Positions 1 to 10,839 of a stretch of 60,000 bases of DNA are shown piece after piece. The notes under the pieces are model-generated. The model had not been told where the DNA came from, made no database searches, and was given only the letters and a program-made list of their open reading frames with translations. The position numbers and the translations under genes were made by a program. How positions within the stretch are numbered: position 1 is the stretch's first letter; each line of letters begins with the position of its first letter. The stretch comes from Owenia fusiformis. Lineage: Eukaryota > Annelida > Polychaeta > Sabellida > Oweniidae. The DNA is taken from assembly GCA_903813345.2 (NCBI GenBank), contig CAIIXF020000006.1:24995936-25055935 (forward strand). The letters run 5' to 3'.

Positions 1-1202
1 GCCGGTCCCAATGGTGTTCTGATTAGACAGGTTTTACAGTACAGCAAAAATGCTCAACATAATGCATTGACAAGATTATTAGTTTTTCCTTCAGACAACT
101 CTAATACATTGTAATAGGTGCCCATGAATGAATTTTTCTTTATGGTAAAGAGTGCTAAAATGAACCAAGGATTTAACTAAACAATATTGAAGAAATTCCC
201 AGAGGAGCCCCCCGAATTAAAGGAATTCTTTTCCCCTATTATCTTCACTATTTTCAACAGAGACTATTGGATATTGATCTAAAGTTATACATTATATAAT
301 TAATATAAATGATAAATCATCATTTTTTGTGTAAAATCCATTAGACTAAGGAAAATTTTTGAAAAGAAACAAGAAACTTTACGACCCTGACATGATCAGA
401 AAACCTACAGAGAAGCTTTCTTGGTTTAATGCCAAAACTTAATTCTGAAACTTGACCATTTTTTAAATTAATTAAGGATTATTTTGAGATAATATTACTT
501 GAGTATTAGGAAGAAAGCAGATAATGAAAGATATTTATCGGGAGGAAATTGTTATTGTCCTGTGGTTGAGGTAAAATATGTGCTTTTTCATTCATAATCC
601 TTTAAAACTACCATCTTGACTTTATCCTGTCTACACTTTGTTGGTATCAGGTTCAGATCTGGTAGAATTGTTCACCTCATGTGGGCTATACATTCCCAAG
701 CACTTTAATCCCATCAATAGCCAGTTTAAATCTGTTCTTTAGTTAGTTCAACCTTGTTCCTAATATAGTCAAAAAACGATCAAACTATTTCTAAAAGTGT
801 CCATACTACAGTTGATATCAGACCGTACTTTGCAAGGTTGAAGTATAATTCCAGTTATAGTATGGCCATCTTGCTTTATCTATAGTGAACTACAAAATGA
901 ATGTGGCTCTTAAATCAAATACAATCCTGTCCTGATAAAAATAGAAAGTTTCATGCTTCGTTCCATGAATGAACTTTCTTTTGCACTATTGATCTCGCTA
1001 CTTTAAAATATGTTGTCAGTATGTTTTAGAGCACTTTCCCAACTTCCACATCCATAAGGTTATTAACTGTATAGCTTCATCAAATATGCTTCAACACAGT
1101 TTGAGCATGTTCTGAAATAGTGAGAACTAGTTTGGTGTGAAGGCGGTTTAAGCAATGGTTTCACATACATTTGATAGGTCTTTTTACAAGTGCTCTATCT
1201 TA
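1..1202. other. Intergenic / 3' flank of the P450 gene, no gene seen
   Basis: AT-rich sequence with no convincing coding exon. The only structured part is about 1000-1140, whose right end (1119-1140) matches the terminal inverted repeat of the element at 14768-15541 (core GAACTAGTTTGGTGTGA). The first 50 bases contain 'gacaggttttacagta', resembling the TACAGTAAAACCT terminus of MITEs elsewhere in the window, so a truncated copy may run off the left edge. Confidence 0.6.
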
Positions 1203-2711
1203 CTAATCCCTTGGTGTAATTGTGACATCAAATGGTGCAGGATCTAGAGCAAGTCCATAGACCCCTTCCATATTAGGAGTAACACCTTCTGGAATTGCAA
1301 ACTCACATCTTTGCAATGTACGTGTAAGAAGCAAAAATAGTTCAAGTTTTGCTATAAATTCTCCCAAGCATCGACGTCGTCCAAGACCAAATGCTACAAC
1401 TTTTTCTGCAAGTTCCTGGATGATTTCGCCATCTTTGTCAAGGAATCTCTCTGGTCTGAAGTTTTCAGGGTCGCCCCATGTGGTCTCATCATGGTGAAGG
1501 GCCCATAGATTGATGAAGGTCAGGGTCTTAGCAGGTATTGTGTAACCATTCAGTGTTGTATCACATGTAGTAGCATGGGGCAGTGCCATGGGAGTTAAAG
1601 AGGATTTGCGATTGATTTCCAAAATACAAGCCTCTGTATATTTCATATTAATTTTGTCCCCAATTTGAGGTTGGCGGCCATCACCAATGACAGCTGAAAT
1701 CTCTGCATGTACTTTACTCTGTATCTTTGGATAAGAAGCCATATAAAGGACAGCCCAATGCATGAAAGTAGACACTGTGTTAAACCCAGCTCCAATAAAC
1801 TCTCCTGTAAGAGTAAGGATGAATCGCTCATCTAAATCTACCATATTTTCAATCTTTCTTACATCCCGACTTGCTTTAATGAGTGCATCAGTGATATCTC
1901 TTAGATCCTCTTGATTGTATGTTAAGACATGTTCCTTGTGTTTCCGTTGATGAAGTTTCTGGTTTTCATCAATAAGCTCAATAAACTCTTGTAATCTTTT
2001 CTTGGTGAAAATCTTTGTCCAAGGCATGATGTCAGCTATATTGCCACCACTTGCTTGAAAAGCTGTGAATTTTCTAGAACTTTCAATCATGTCTTTGAAA
2101 TCTTGATCTTCTCTACTTGCTATAGATTCACCAAACACCAATGTAAAAATAATACTTCCTACACACATCTTTATGGGGATCCTAGGATCAATTGGTTGTC
2201 CATTGGTAGATAGTAGTTCTTTGATAAGAGTGTCACATTCATCTAGGATGTTGGCATCTATTGGACGCTTCTTATCATTGACCAAAAGTCTAGCTGCGTT
2301 AACCATAATCTTTCTCAATAGTTTCCATCTTGCATCGTAGTGAGGTGAAAAAGCAACACCTTTTCCTTCGTTGATGTATTGAAATGATTGAAAATCAGGA
2401 CGTCCGGCGAAATCATCGCCATGTTTGATCATAGCTTCCCGTACAGTTTCATAATCACTTAATACAACTGTTGGACGACTTCCAAAATGAATCATATAAA
2501 CATTGCCATATTTTCTTGCAAAGGATGCCATTGTTTTGTGAGGATTTTTCCCGAGCTGATGAAGATTCCCGATGATGGGTAGTCCCATGGGTCCCGGGGG
2601 TAGGGTCCTTGCCCAAAGGAAGTACATCACCACACGCATCAAAATTGCAGTCCCAATGAAGATAATCAGGAAGACCCTCACCTCAGATAGTTCAAACCCG
2701 AATAGATCCAT
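1203..2711 (-). CDS. Cytochrome P450, CYP1-like (microsomal monooxygenase), single coding exon
   Basis: Haem-thiolate monooxygenase of 502 residues, expected in the endoplasmic-reticulum membrane. A hydrophobic N-terminal anchor (about residues 12-34) is followed by the proline-rich hinge PPGPMGLPIIGN (38-49). The C-helix W129xxxR133, I-helix AGFNT (308-312), K-helix E365xxR368, PERF motif (about 420-423) and haem loop FGLGRRRCLG with Cys448 are all present. The I-helix context (GAGFNTVST) and the C-terminal half are most like the CYP1 family (CYP1A/B/C), whose members oxidise aromatic xenobiotics; substrate here is unknown. The start was set at ATG 2711 rather than the upstream in-frame ATG at 2795: the upstream stretch is translated from an AACATA microsatellite, and a splice acceptor (ttactttcag reading on the minus strand, exon edge 2717) lies 6 nt before ATG 2711. 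A separate 5'UTR exon upstream is therefore likely. Odd point: the I-helix acid is Asn311 instead of Asp/Glu. Confidence 0.93.
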   Translation of the reverse strand: MDLFGFELSEVRVFLIIFIGTAILMRVVMYFLWARTLPPGPMGLPIIGNLHQLGKNPHKTMASFARKYGNVYMIHFGSRPTVVLSDYETVREAMIKHGDDFAGRPDFQSFQYINEGKGVAFSPHYDARWKLLRKIMVNAARLLVNDKKRPIDANILDECDTLIKELLSTNGQPIDPRIPIKMCVGSIIFTLVFGESIASREDQDFKDMIESSRKFTAFQASGGNIADIMPWTKIFTKKRLQEFIELIDENQKLHQRKHKEHVLTYNQEDLRDITDALIKASRDVRKIENMVDLDERFILTLTGEFIGAGFNTVSTFMHWAVLYMASYPKIQSKVHAEISAVIGDGRQPQIGDKINMKYTEACILEINRKSSLTPMALPHATTCDTTLNGYTIPAKTLTFINLWALHHDETTWGDPENFRPERFLDKDGEIIQELAEKVVAFGLGRRRCLGEFIAKLELFLLLTRTLQRCEFAIPEGVTPNMEGVYGLALDPAPFDVTITPRD

Positions 2712-2890
2712 ATTAACCTGAAAGTAGATAGCCGTAACATAACATAATATAACAAACATAACATTACAACATAACATAAAATTATAGCATAACATAACAT
2801 TTCAACATAACATTACATAACAACAGAACATAACATTACAACATAATATTATATTACAGCATCACATGACAACATAACATGAGTACCATT
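2712..2890. repeat. (AACAT)n-type microsatellite beside the P450 coding exon
   Basis: Imperfect repeats of 'ataacataac/aacataacat' from about 2735 to 2885. On the minus strand they lie in the presumed 5' intron of the P450 gene and create a spurious 28-residue N-terminal extension of its open frame. Confidence 0.75.
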
Positions 2891-3039
2891 AAGATTTATA
2901 AGAGTGCCTCTTTATCTAAAGCTTTTTAGTGATACGTAGACTCTTGCAGAGAGCCTGCAGTGAAATCCAAAAGGATCTAGTATCTGCTATAGTACATCAC
3001 CCTATGTAGACTGTGCTATATGAAAACAAGCGGTTCGGA

Positions 3040-3269
3040 TATCATGGAATTTTCAATATGCGGCTGAGTTTCAAAATAATCACCATTTTGTATAAAAGAA
3101 TGTAATCTTTGATAACTCAAATATAGGTTGATGGATTTGGTTGAAATATTATATGATGATGCCTCGAGAGAAAGGAGCTCTGCTCATCAAGGAGACGTTT
3201 TCAAGAAGGCCACTTAATTTCAAAATGGCGGCCATTTTTTGTAGAAAATTATAATTTTTGATGATCAAA
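3040..3269. repeat. Dispersed repeat, 'gataactcaaata...caagatggcggc' family
   Basis: Phrases such as 'gataactcaaatataggttgatgg', 'gatgcctcgagagaaaggagctc' and 'aaaatggcggccattttttg' recur at about 4140-4370 and, as a tandem array, at 24541-25005. It is a noncoding dispersed repeat; small open frames in it differ between copies. Confidence 0.75.
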
Positions 3270-4136
3270 TACAGTAAAACCTGTCCGATGGAATACCTCT
3301 CTGTAGGGAAAACCTATGAACAAGGAATGCTTTTCAAAAGAACCAAATATTTTTCCATTGACTTACATGTTAACGGACCCTCTCTGTAGGGAAAACCTAT
3401 GAACAGGGAACAAGGAACACTATTTTGGGGCAAATTATGAAAATTCACCTGTGAACAAGGAATATGGAATATTGGTGACACTGTATATTCCATTATTTTT
3501 CAGAGGTGTGAAATTCTTAAGCCAATATCTAAATATAAAAAGCTTGGATTAATATGATTGAGATTAAGATGAGCCAATTGTTTACATGATGTAGCATCCC
3601 ACCCACTGTTAATTACCCTGATTTATTTTAAAACTAATACTAATCTGTTTTTACTTATTATCATGACACTAATTCTTCCTTTCAAAAACCTAATTGCATC
3701 AAATCAGTTTTGATAATCTAGGGACTGACACAATTGTTTTATGGAGATAACAGATAAGTACATGGTCATGTTGAGCCAAATCTCTTTAAATCTTTTACTG
3801 ATCCAAACTTCTAGATTATCAATGATATAAAATGGGGTTGATTAAACTAGAAATTCAGTTCTTAGCAATATATCTCTACAAATCATATCAATAATTACAT
3901 CAACTATAGACACCATCAGACGCTAGCAGCAGCTAAAATCAACATGGGGAGAACGTAACCAAGTATGGAGCCGGCACTTGTACAATCAATCAATATATTT
4001 ACAAATATGCTTATTCGGCAACTTTGAGTTTGCTGAAAGTGCGGCCCCTCTCTGTAGGGATAACCTCTGAACAAGGAAACTTTCCTTCAGTCCCAAGAGC
4101 ATTCCCTGTTCGCAGGTTTTACTGTACCAGTAGAAT
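3270..4136. mobile_element. Inverted-repeat transposon remnant with TACAGTAAAACCTG termini
   Basis: The left end TACAGTAAAACCTGTCCG (3270) is the reverse complement of the right end ...CGCAGGTTTTACTGTA (to 4136), with TA at both borders, as in Tc1/mariner-Tigger/pogo-type elements. Internal 'cctctctgtagggaaaacctatgaac' occurs at about 3297 and 3379 and again near 4053. No transposase frame is visible, so it is non-autonomous. The same terminus recurs at 6338-6570, 49742-49920 and 52839-53035. Confidence 0.65.
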
Positions 4137-4400
4137 GCTTTGGTTCAAATTTTATGCAATGATGCCCAGAGATAAAGGAGTTCTCCTCAAGATAGCAGCT
4201 GAAATGGCCACCATTTTTCATAAAAAAATATTATCTTCATAACTCAAATACCAGTGGACAGATTTGGTTCTAATTTCATATGCTTATACCTAAGGACAAG
4301 GGAGCTCCGTTCACAAAGAGATTTTCAAGATGGCCGCTATTTATCAAAACATGTTTTGTTTGGTGGGATTTGCTACTCCTTGGAGTTTCTGTTTTCTTGT
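4137..4400. repeat. Second copy of the 'gataactcaaata...caagatggc' dispersed repeat
   Basis: Contains 'ttcaaattttatgcaatgatgccc', 'aactcaaataccagtgg' and 'gagattttcaagatggccgc', matching the copies at 3040-3269 and 24541-25005. Short open frames here are products of the repeat. Confidence 0.7.
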
Positions 4401-4689
4401 TGAATTTGATATTTCACAAACTAAGGCATGTTGGGTACTCATTTATATTCATACATGCAGGTTCCCCAATAAAAATGGAATTATGCAAAAAGGTGTGTAC
4501 TTCATTCTATAGCGACACATCAAACAATATTATTCTCTTCAAAGCAAATACATGTAATTAAAATTTGCAGTTGTAACACAATGAAACAGCATTCATTCAA
4601 TATTGATGATCGAGATAATTATACCTATGAATTCAAATTATATTTGCATTTTGAAAGTTGAAAGGTTTCTGTGTGATTTTATTATTAGC

Positions 4690-5405
4690 TCACATGGTGA
4701 GCTTTTGCAATCACTCACTTGTCCGTCTGTCTATCCGTGTGTGCATGCGTCCGTGCAAGTCCGTCCGTCACCAATAGTGGCACGTTTTACGATAGGATTC
4801 CTGTTTTAAGTTATTTCTGTTCAACATCAATACAGAAAACTCCCCTATTACTCCTGGTTCAAAACCTCGCCTATTTTCAAAATGGTCACCATTTTTGTCT
4901 CGCGAAATTCACTTTTGACCCATTTCCTAGCTTTACAAATAATTTCAGGTGTCCTGCTTTGTAAAAATCCATGTCAATGTAAAGAGTAGTTGTATGAAAT
5001 AATTTTGTTACAAAAAATCGGCAAGAAATTATATCCGTTATTTTTTTCAGTCATTTTAGTTAAAATTGATTTGTCTATCTGTCTCGCGAAATCCTCTTTT
5101 GGACCATTTGCCTTAAAACCTCTGTCGATAGGATTCCAGTTTTAAGTTTTTTTTTGTTCAACATCAATACAAAAAACTCCACTATGACTCCTGGTTCAAA
5201 AGCTTGCCTATTTTAAAAATGGTCGCCATTTTTGTCTCAAGAAATTCAATTGTGGCCCATTTCCTAGCTTTACAAATAATTTCAGGTGTCCTGCATTGCA
5301 AAAAGCTATGTCACTGTAAAGAGTAGTTGTATGAAATAATTTTGTTACAAAAAGTCGGCAAGAAATTATATCAATTTTTTTTAAATCTGTCATTTTAGCC
5401 ATCAT
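4690..5405. repeat. Tandem duplication of a ~336-bp dispersed repeat
   Basis: A palindromic 'agctcacatggtgagct' and several 'gtccgt' repeats (4690-4775) introduce two direct copies beginning 'gataggattcc' at 4791 and 5127. They align over about 280 bp, including 'cccatttcctagctttacaaataatttcaggtgtcctgc' and 'gaaataattttgttacaaaaa'. No protein is encoded. Confidence 0.8.
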
Positions 5406-7724
5406 TCACTTTTGAGCAACACCATGTGAGCCCAGTACCCACGGTACTATTTTTATACAAAATGTGAAACATTAAAACAAAGAAAATGTGCTACCTCTGT
5501 GTGGATATCCGTTAAGTGACAATATCCGTACCCCTTGTTTTGATGAATGTTTTTAATTTTTAAATATTCACACAGAAAGTTTATGACTTTCAAAATGCAA
5601 ATTAATTCATATTGATAGGTCATCTTGATCATCAGTACTAAATGAAAATTGGAAAAAGTATATTAAAGGTGCAGCAAGTACTATTTTCTCTCTACAAGCC
5701 TTATTGCCCCTTTAAAGCAGCAATATCAAATTATTTGCTATGGAGAATTCAAATTCATAAATGACTGTTAATATCCACAGATTGCGCACATGATATCCGC
5801 ACCGCTTGTTTTTGTCTAGCACAGTCTGTATAGGGTGTACATACAGTACATGTAACAGATCATTTTATAGTATTGTTGGATTGATAAATATATTAATTGA
5901 TTCTATTTTGATACAATGGCTCACCTGAAAAAAAATAACTGTATCATATATATCAAAAACACATTGATGTTTCAAAGATTTTGACAACAACCTTTTAGGC
6001 AGACTTTTGTAGAAAATACATTGATTAGAAATAATGTGAGCCTAAATGAATGCACAATTGCTAAAGTGAAATTAAATGTCATTCACTCAACTGATTACAT
6101 GAACTTACCTTAGTTATGATTTGAGAATAAGAACTTATCAGTCTCCACCTTATAGTAGCTTACTCTTATTATCAAATAGTGTATGTGGTGTACAGCACTT
6201 ACTTTGTTTTGTAACTTAGTATATTGTTTCTACTTAGGAAGAAGAAGGTCAACTTTGTTTCATAACTTGAAGTACATTGTGTTCTGTATATGAAGGTCGA
6301 GTTCGCCTTAGTTGAGTAGTTATACAAACCTTTCAATTACAGTTAAACCTGTGTTTGTAAACACCCCTCTAGGTGAACCCCATGTAACTGTGAGCATTTT
6401 CAGTATTATTCCCATTGTGAAGTCCTATCAACAATGAATAGTGAACACCAAATCTTGACAAAATTAATTGAATTGCCCTGTGCATAATGGACATTGAAAC
6501 GCATGATTATGATATCTGGTGATTTTGTAGGGCAAAATATATATGTTCAATATACACAGGTTTTACTGTATATTAGCTCTTGCCTTGAATATTAGATCTG
6601 TTTATGTTGGGTGACCTGCGTTTGTATACATGCTTTTCAAAAATATAAAACTATTCAAGCTTACCAAAACATCTTTGTATTTGCTTGTCGTGCACATGTT
6701 TGAACCATGCATGATTATATTTAAAATTTGCAATTGATACACCATTTAAACCATTTATTGCCTATTTATAAATCATTTGACTAGTGGATAAGTAACTGTA
6801 TAACTCACTGCACTTCTTGGTGGTTGGAGTTTGGTACTTGGTTTTCAGCATTCAGTGGTTAGCATTTGTAACAAATGGCAGGTTGTGACATTTTGTATGT
6901 TTTTGCCTTGTATGATAACTTTTGGCCTTTTCACTTGCTCAGATTGCGTATAAAGTGTATGTATCCCGTACATGTTAAGGACTTAGGTATATAACATGCA
7001 GGAATATACAAGTACAGTGTATAGTGTATCTAGGGAGCTGGATGGAGATTTCTGTATTCATCCTGGTCCTGCATCATAAAACTTTTAAAAAAAACTTCTT
7101 CTGTGTAAATATTAGAGCAAGAAAAAAATAAGTAGCAAAGAAAACAGCATTGCTAAGAGATGGTTAGCGTGCATTCACACATATCAAATAGATGTTTTTC
7201 AATTACTTTTCAATGAGTACAGTAGATGGCACATATATCAATAGAATGAATCTTTTTATTTGAATATCTTTACATCTGATGTTTGACACTTTAATTTTAA
7301 AACTTTAAATATGAATGGTTTTTTGATTTTCATAAAGTTTTAAATACAGAGTTATTATCCCTTGGAGAAAATCCCAAAAATGTATCCAAAACCTCACAAA
7401 ACATTACCTTTATATACCGAGAATGGGCCAAAAATATACAAATTATGAGGGAAATAGTTGTATTAGTTGTAAAATAAATTATTTCCCCATGAGATTAATC
7501 CTGAAAGTAGTTAGTTTGTTGGTCTTTATTATTGCAAAGTTTAAAGTAATTTTATCAAAATCCAACAAAATTAGAGCAGGGTGTCCAAGACTTTTTGATC
7601 ACCTCCGTAAGTTCTCTATAAAATGAGAACCTTTTAACCTCCCTAATACTATGAAAACCCAATTTAAGAATTTCATTCTGTGAATTTTTGTAAACTGATA
7701 TATGATTTCTCACTTACATTTCAG
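5406..7724. other. Noncoding AT-rich stretch (intergenic or upstream intron of the beta-lactamase-like gene)
   Basis: No coding exon with splice signals was found, apart from the MITE at 6338-6570 annotated separately. I looked here for the missing N-terminal exons of the serine-hydrolase gene (an SxxK motif in a good splice context) and saw none. Confidence 0.5.
6338..6570. mobile_element. MITE with TACAGT(T/A)AAACCTG termini
   Basis: The left end TACAGTTAAACCTGTGTT (6338) and right end ACACAGGTTTTACTGTA (to 6570) are inverted repeats bounded by TA. The 233-bp element carries no coding frame and belongs to the same terminal family as 3270-4136. Confidence 0.65.
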
Positions 7725-10542
7725 GTCAACTATTTCACCTTGAGTCCAGATCACTACGGAGAGAGTGTCTTCCCCCTTGAGGGCCAGGTCCCCACGCCAT
7801 ATGGAGCCTTCCATCTACCCCAGGGTGCTCCCAATGGGGGATGGGTTGCTACATCAGAAGATTTAGTCAAGGTGAGTATCGAGTACTTCAACTTGATATA
7901 CCGCCGGAGTTTTCTTTCACATGTAAAATCCTGATTGGACTATTTTTGTGAGCAAAGTGCCAGTAGGCAGTAATTTGGATAACATGGCGGATATAGTGAA
8001 AAGATCCCCAAAAATTTAATATGCATTAGATATATTGCATCCATGTTTATATTGAGTTTGATAATACCACTGACAATATATCAAATAAAAGAAATATTTT
8101 CTGTAGAATACAATAAAAGATATTTCACTTTTCCTGATTTCATAATATGGACTCTTTAACTCTCTAAAGGAATTTTAATTCCAAAAATGAACAATTTTTA
8201 AAACCACCTTTTTGGATGTAATTTTAGATGTAGATTTCAAATTTGACATCAATCAGTTTTGAATATTTAATTATGAAAATCAATATTGTGTCTCCTTGCA
8301 CCTTGTCTATTAATGAACTGCACTTCATGTTGATAACATTGAAAATTGCATACATTGTTCTCACATACATGTAAGAGTATGTATCAAATATGTTTGAGAG
8401 ACTTGGAATATGTCATTATGTATGTACTGCCCTTTCTTCCTCTTTCTAACAGATACCATGTCATTGAATCAACGGTTGCTGGGTATTTAGAAAATTATTG
8501 AATTGTGATCTTTGTTAATTCTTTAACCACCCCAATTACAATAACACATAAAGGCTCATAAAATTTTTTCCAGTTATTTCTGGAGCTGTCAAGATGTCTG
8601 AATAGGGAGACTAAGGGGGAACTATTAGGAAGGGATATTGCGAGAATGATGCTGAAAAGACCCTCATATACTAAAGGAACCACATGGTGAGTGTCTTAAC
8701 TGCCGAGTATTCTGGGAGAACTTATGAGAACAAGACAACGCTTCAACTACAACTGTAATTTATTTCAGAACTGACCAATGACGTCACTACTATGATCACG
8801 TGACTTAACATATCTTAAAGGGACACTATACATAGATTTACAGTATATATTATGACAGTGAGTGATCTACAGGTTGTCCCAAAAATGTCTGTTTAATGGT
8901 GTAATTGAATGTACAGCTATGTAATTTTCTCAAAGCGATTGTAATTGTAACATTTATTATAGTGTCTTGGGTACAACTATACATGAAATATAAAATAAAG
9001 GGCTTTATTACAGCAATAATACAAATGAATATCAGTTTTTGTAATAATATTATCATTATCTGGCTGAGACTTTTGGGACACCCTGTACATACATGAAATT
9101 GAATAAATTAGTAAATGGACCAATTAGGTGGGGGTATATTAAAATGTGATGCAATAAAAGCTATAGATAAATGATATAATTCCAGGTATGGTCTTGGCCT
9201 GGAAGTATTTGACAAGGGGTTGTCATGGCAACATACAGGAGCCATGGATGGGACAGTATCAGTCGTCACTCATGACAAATCTGGCTTCACATGGGCCATA
9301 CTGGCAAACTGTTGGTCATGCGACACTGACCTAGATAGCATGGTGAAGTATGCCATGACACGTGTGGATGCCTGGTGTGAGGGAGTTTTACCTGGATTTA
9401 GCCCACAATACGGTAATATGAAACACTTGGGGGTAACTCTCGATCATTGTGTTGTACGTTGCCAAGTACCCATCAATCACATGACTGATTTGTGTGCTGA
9501 ATTCTCCAATAAGAAGCTCAGCATTGCCTCTGTGATGTCATACATGTTCAAGGGATCAGTGTACTGTAACGTAGTTTGGACTACAGGAGATAAAAAACAG
9601 ATTGTGCACTTTGCTTTAAATCTGTCAGGCCTGAATCATGTTCTAGATAGTCATAAGGGTACTTACTGCCCAATGTGGCTGGACTCACATATAGAGAGCT
9701 CTGGTGTTTGTTATAGTGTTATACTAGAGGAGAACCTTAGTGCATCAGGATCCAGTTGCTCAGAAATACCAAGGGGTAGTTTTACTACTGCTTCGGAAAT
9801 ATCAGAGCTCCAACATGCAAAAGGTGATGCTGGAAAATCAGGGACTATTTGTATGACCAATAGCACTGAAATATCAGTGTCCAGTTCCCGAAAAACTGTA
9901 TTCGATATATCTGGACCAGGTTATTCAAAAAGCAGTTCTGAAAAATCTGAATCCAGTTGTTTGAAAAATAGTTCTGAACACCCTCACTCTGAATGGACAG
10001 TGGTTTGTGGAGTGGTTTCCAAAGATGATGCAAAAACTAAAATCAACATGTTAGTTGAAAAAGGGTATACACTAAATGGACTATCAGTTATCAAGCATAA
10101 GGAGCATACTTATGAAATGTTGGCTTGGTTTACTTCTCAGAGACTGGGAAATCAAGTAGATGGATTAATTGGGAAAAAATCCAAACAAAACCATACTGGA
10201 AAAAAATTGCCAAAGAGACAAAAACTTGAACCTTTAAAGCATAGTTGGTATGTATTTGATGTCACGAAAGAAGAATACGAGACTGCATTCAGTAAGCATG
10301 TTCGGTTTGGTCATACCTTGGTATATGCTAAAGGCTATACATATGGTAATGATGTCATGTATAGTGCTGTGTGGGGGAGGTCTGGCTCTCATCTGTATGC
10401 AAGCTCTCTGCATCTTTCCAAATATGGATTATGGCTTGACATGGTGGAATATTGCCAATTAGGATTTAGCCCTGTCTGTATTAGCTCTTACCAGCAAGAT
10501 GACTTTGAACACTTTATAGCAGTGTGGCATAAACATTTGTAA
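7725..10542 (+). CDS. Serine beta-lactamase-like hydrolase with C-terminal tandem repeats (3' three exons; 5' part not seen)
   Basis: Three exons join in phase: 7725-7871, 8574-8686 and 9186-10542 (stop), giving 538 visible residues. Acceptors are ttacatttcag, attttttccag and taattccag; donors are AAG|GTGAGT and ATG|GTGAGT. A Trp codon is split across the second junction (TG|G), reading ...KGTTW-YGLGLEVF. The first part has the class-C beta-lactamase/penicillin-binding fold signatures GGWVATSEDLVK and, at the KTG position, HTGAMDGT. A Ser/Lys-rich linker (about 9740-9985) follows. The C-terminus shows repeated units ending in aromatic-x-VW (SVYCNVVW, YEMLAWF, DVMYSAVWGRSG, FEHFIAVWHKHL), similar in style to BTRD1/PF17660 repeats in bacterial and fungal lactamase-fold proteins. 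That assignment is tentative. The exons carrying SxxK and YxN motifs were not found between 2712 and 7724, so the gene is either 5'-extended beyond the window or truncated. Confidence 0.8.
8868..9087. mobile_element. Mariner-like MITE in the last intron of the beta-lactamase-like gene
   Basis: The left end TACAGGTTGTCCCAAAAA (8868) and right end CTTTTGGGACACCCTGTA (to 9087) are inverted repeats with TA borders, the usual look of mariner-type ends. About 220 bp. The internal frames on both strands are short and low-complexity. Confidence 0.7.
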
Positions 10543-10647
10543 TAATAGAACACATGGGTAGCATTTATGCCCTGATTATACCTTGATATATCAGTCCTTA
10601 GTGTAGGATTTGATCCTATGTTTCAAATTAACAAAGTGATACATAGT

Positions 10648-10839
10648 CAGGCCCGTAGCCAGGGGGAGTTCAGGGGGTTTGGGCGAACCCCTCCCCCCTG
10701 GCCAAATTTTCTTTCAAAATCATGCTGTTTATCACCATTCTGACTATTTGAGTGATTTTTGGCCAAATTTGCCAAAGTGAACCCCCTAGAATTTTTTGGA
10801 AAAGTGAACCCCCCTTGGAAAATTCTGGCTAGGGGCCTG
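10648..10839. mobile_element. MITE, CAGGCCCGTAGCCAG family, copy 1
   Basis: CAGGCCCGTAGCCAG (10648-10662) is inverted at CTGGCTAGGGGCCTG (10825-10839). 'atagt' flanks both ends. Purine-rich 'gaacccc' blocks fill the interior. A second copy lies at 39684-39842. No coding capacity. The CAG...CTG termini suggest a hAT-type origin. Confidence 0.75.
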
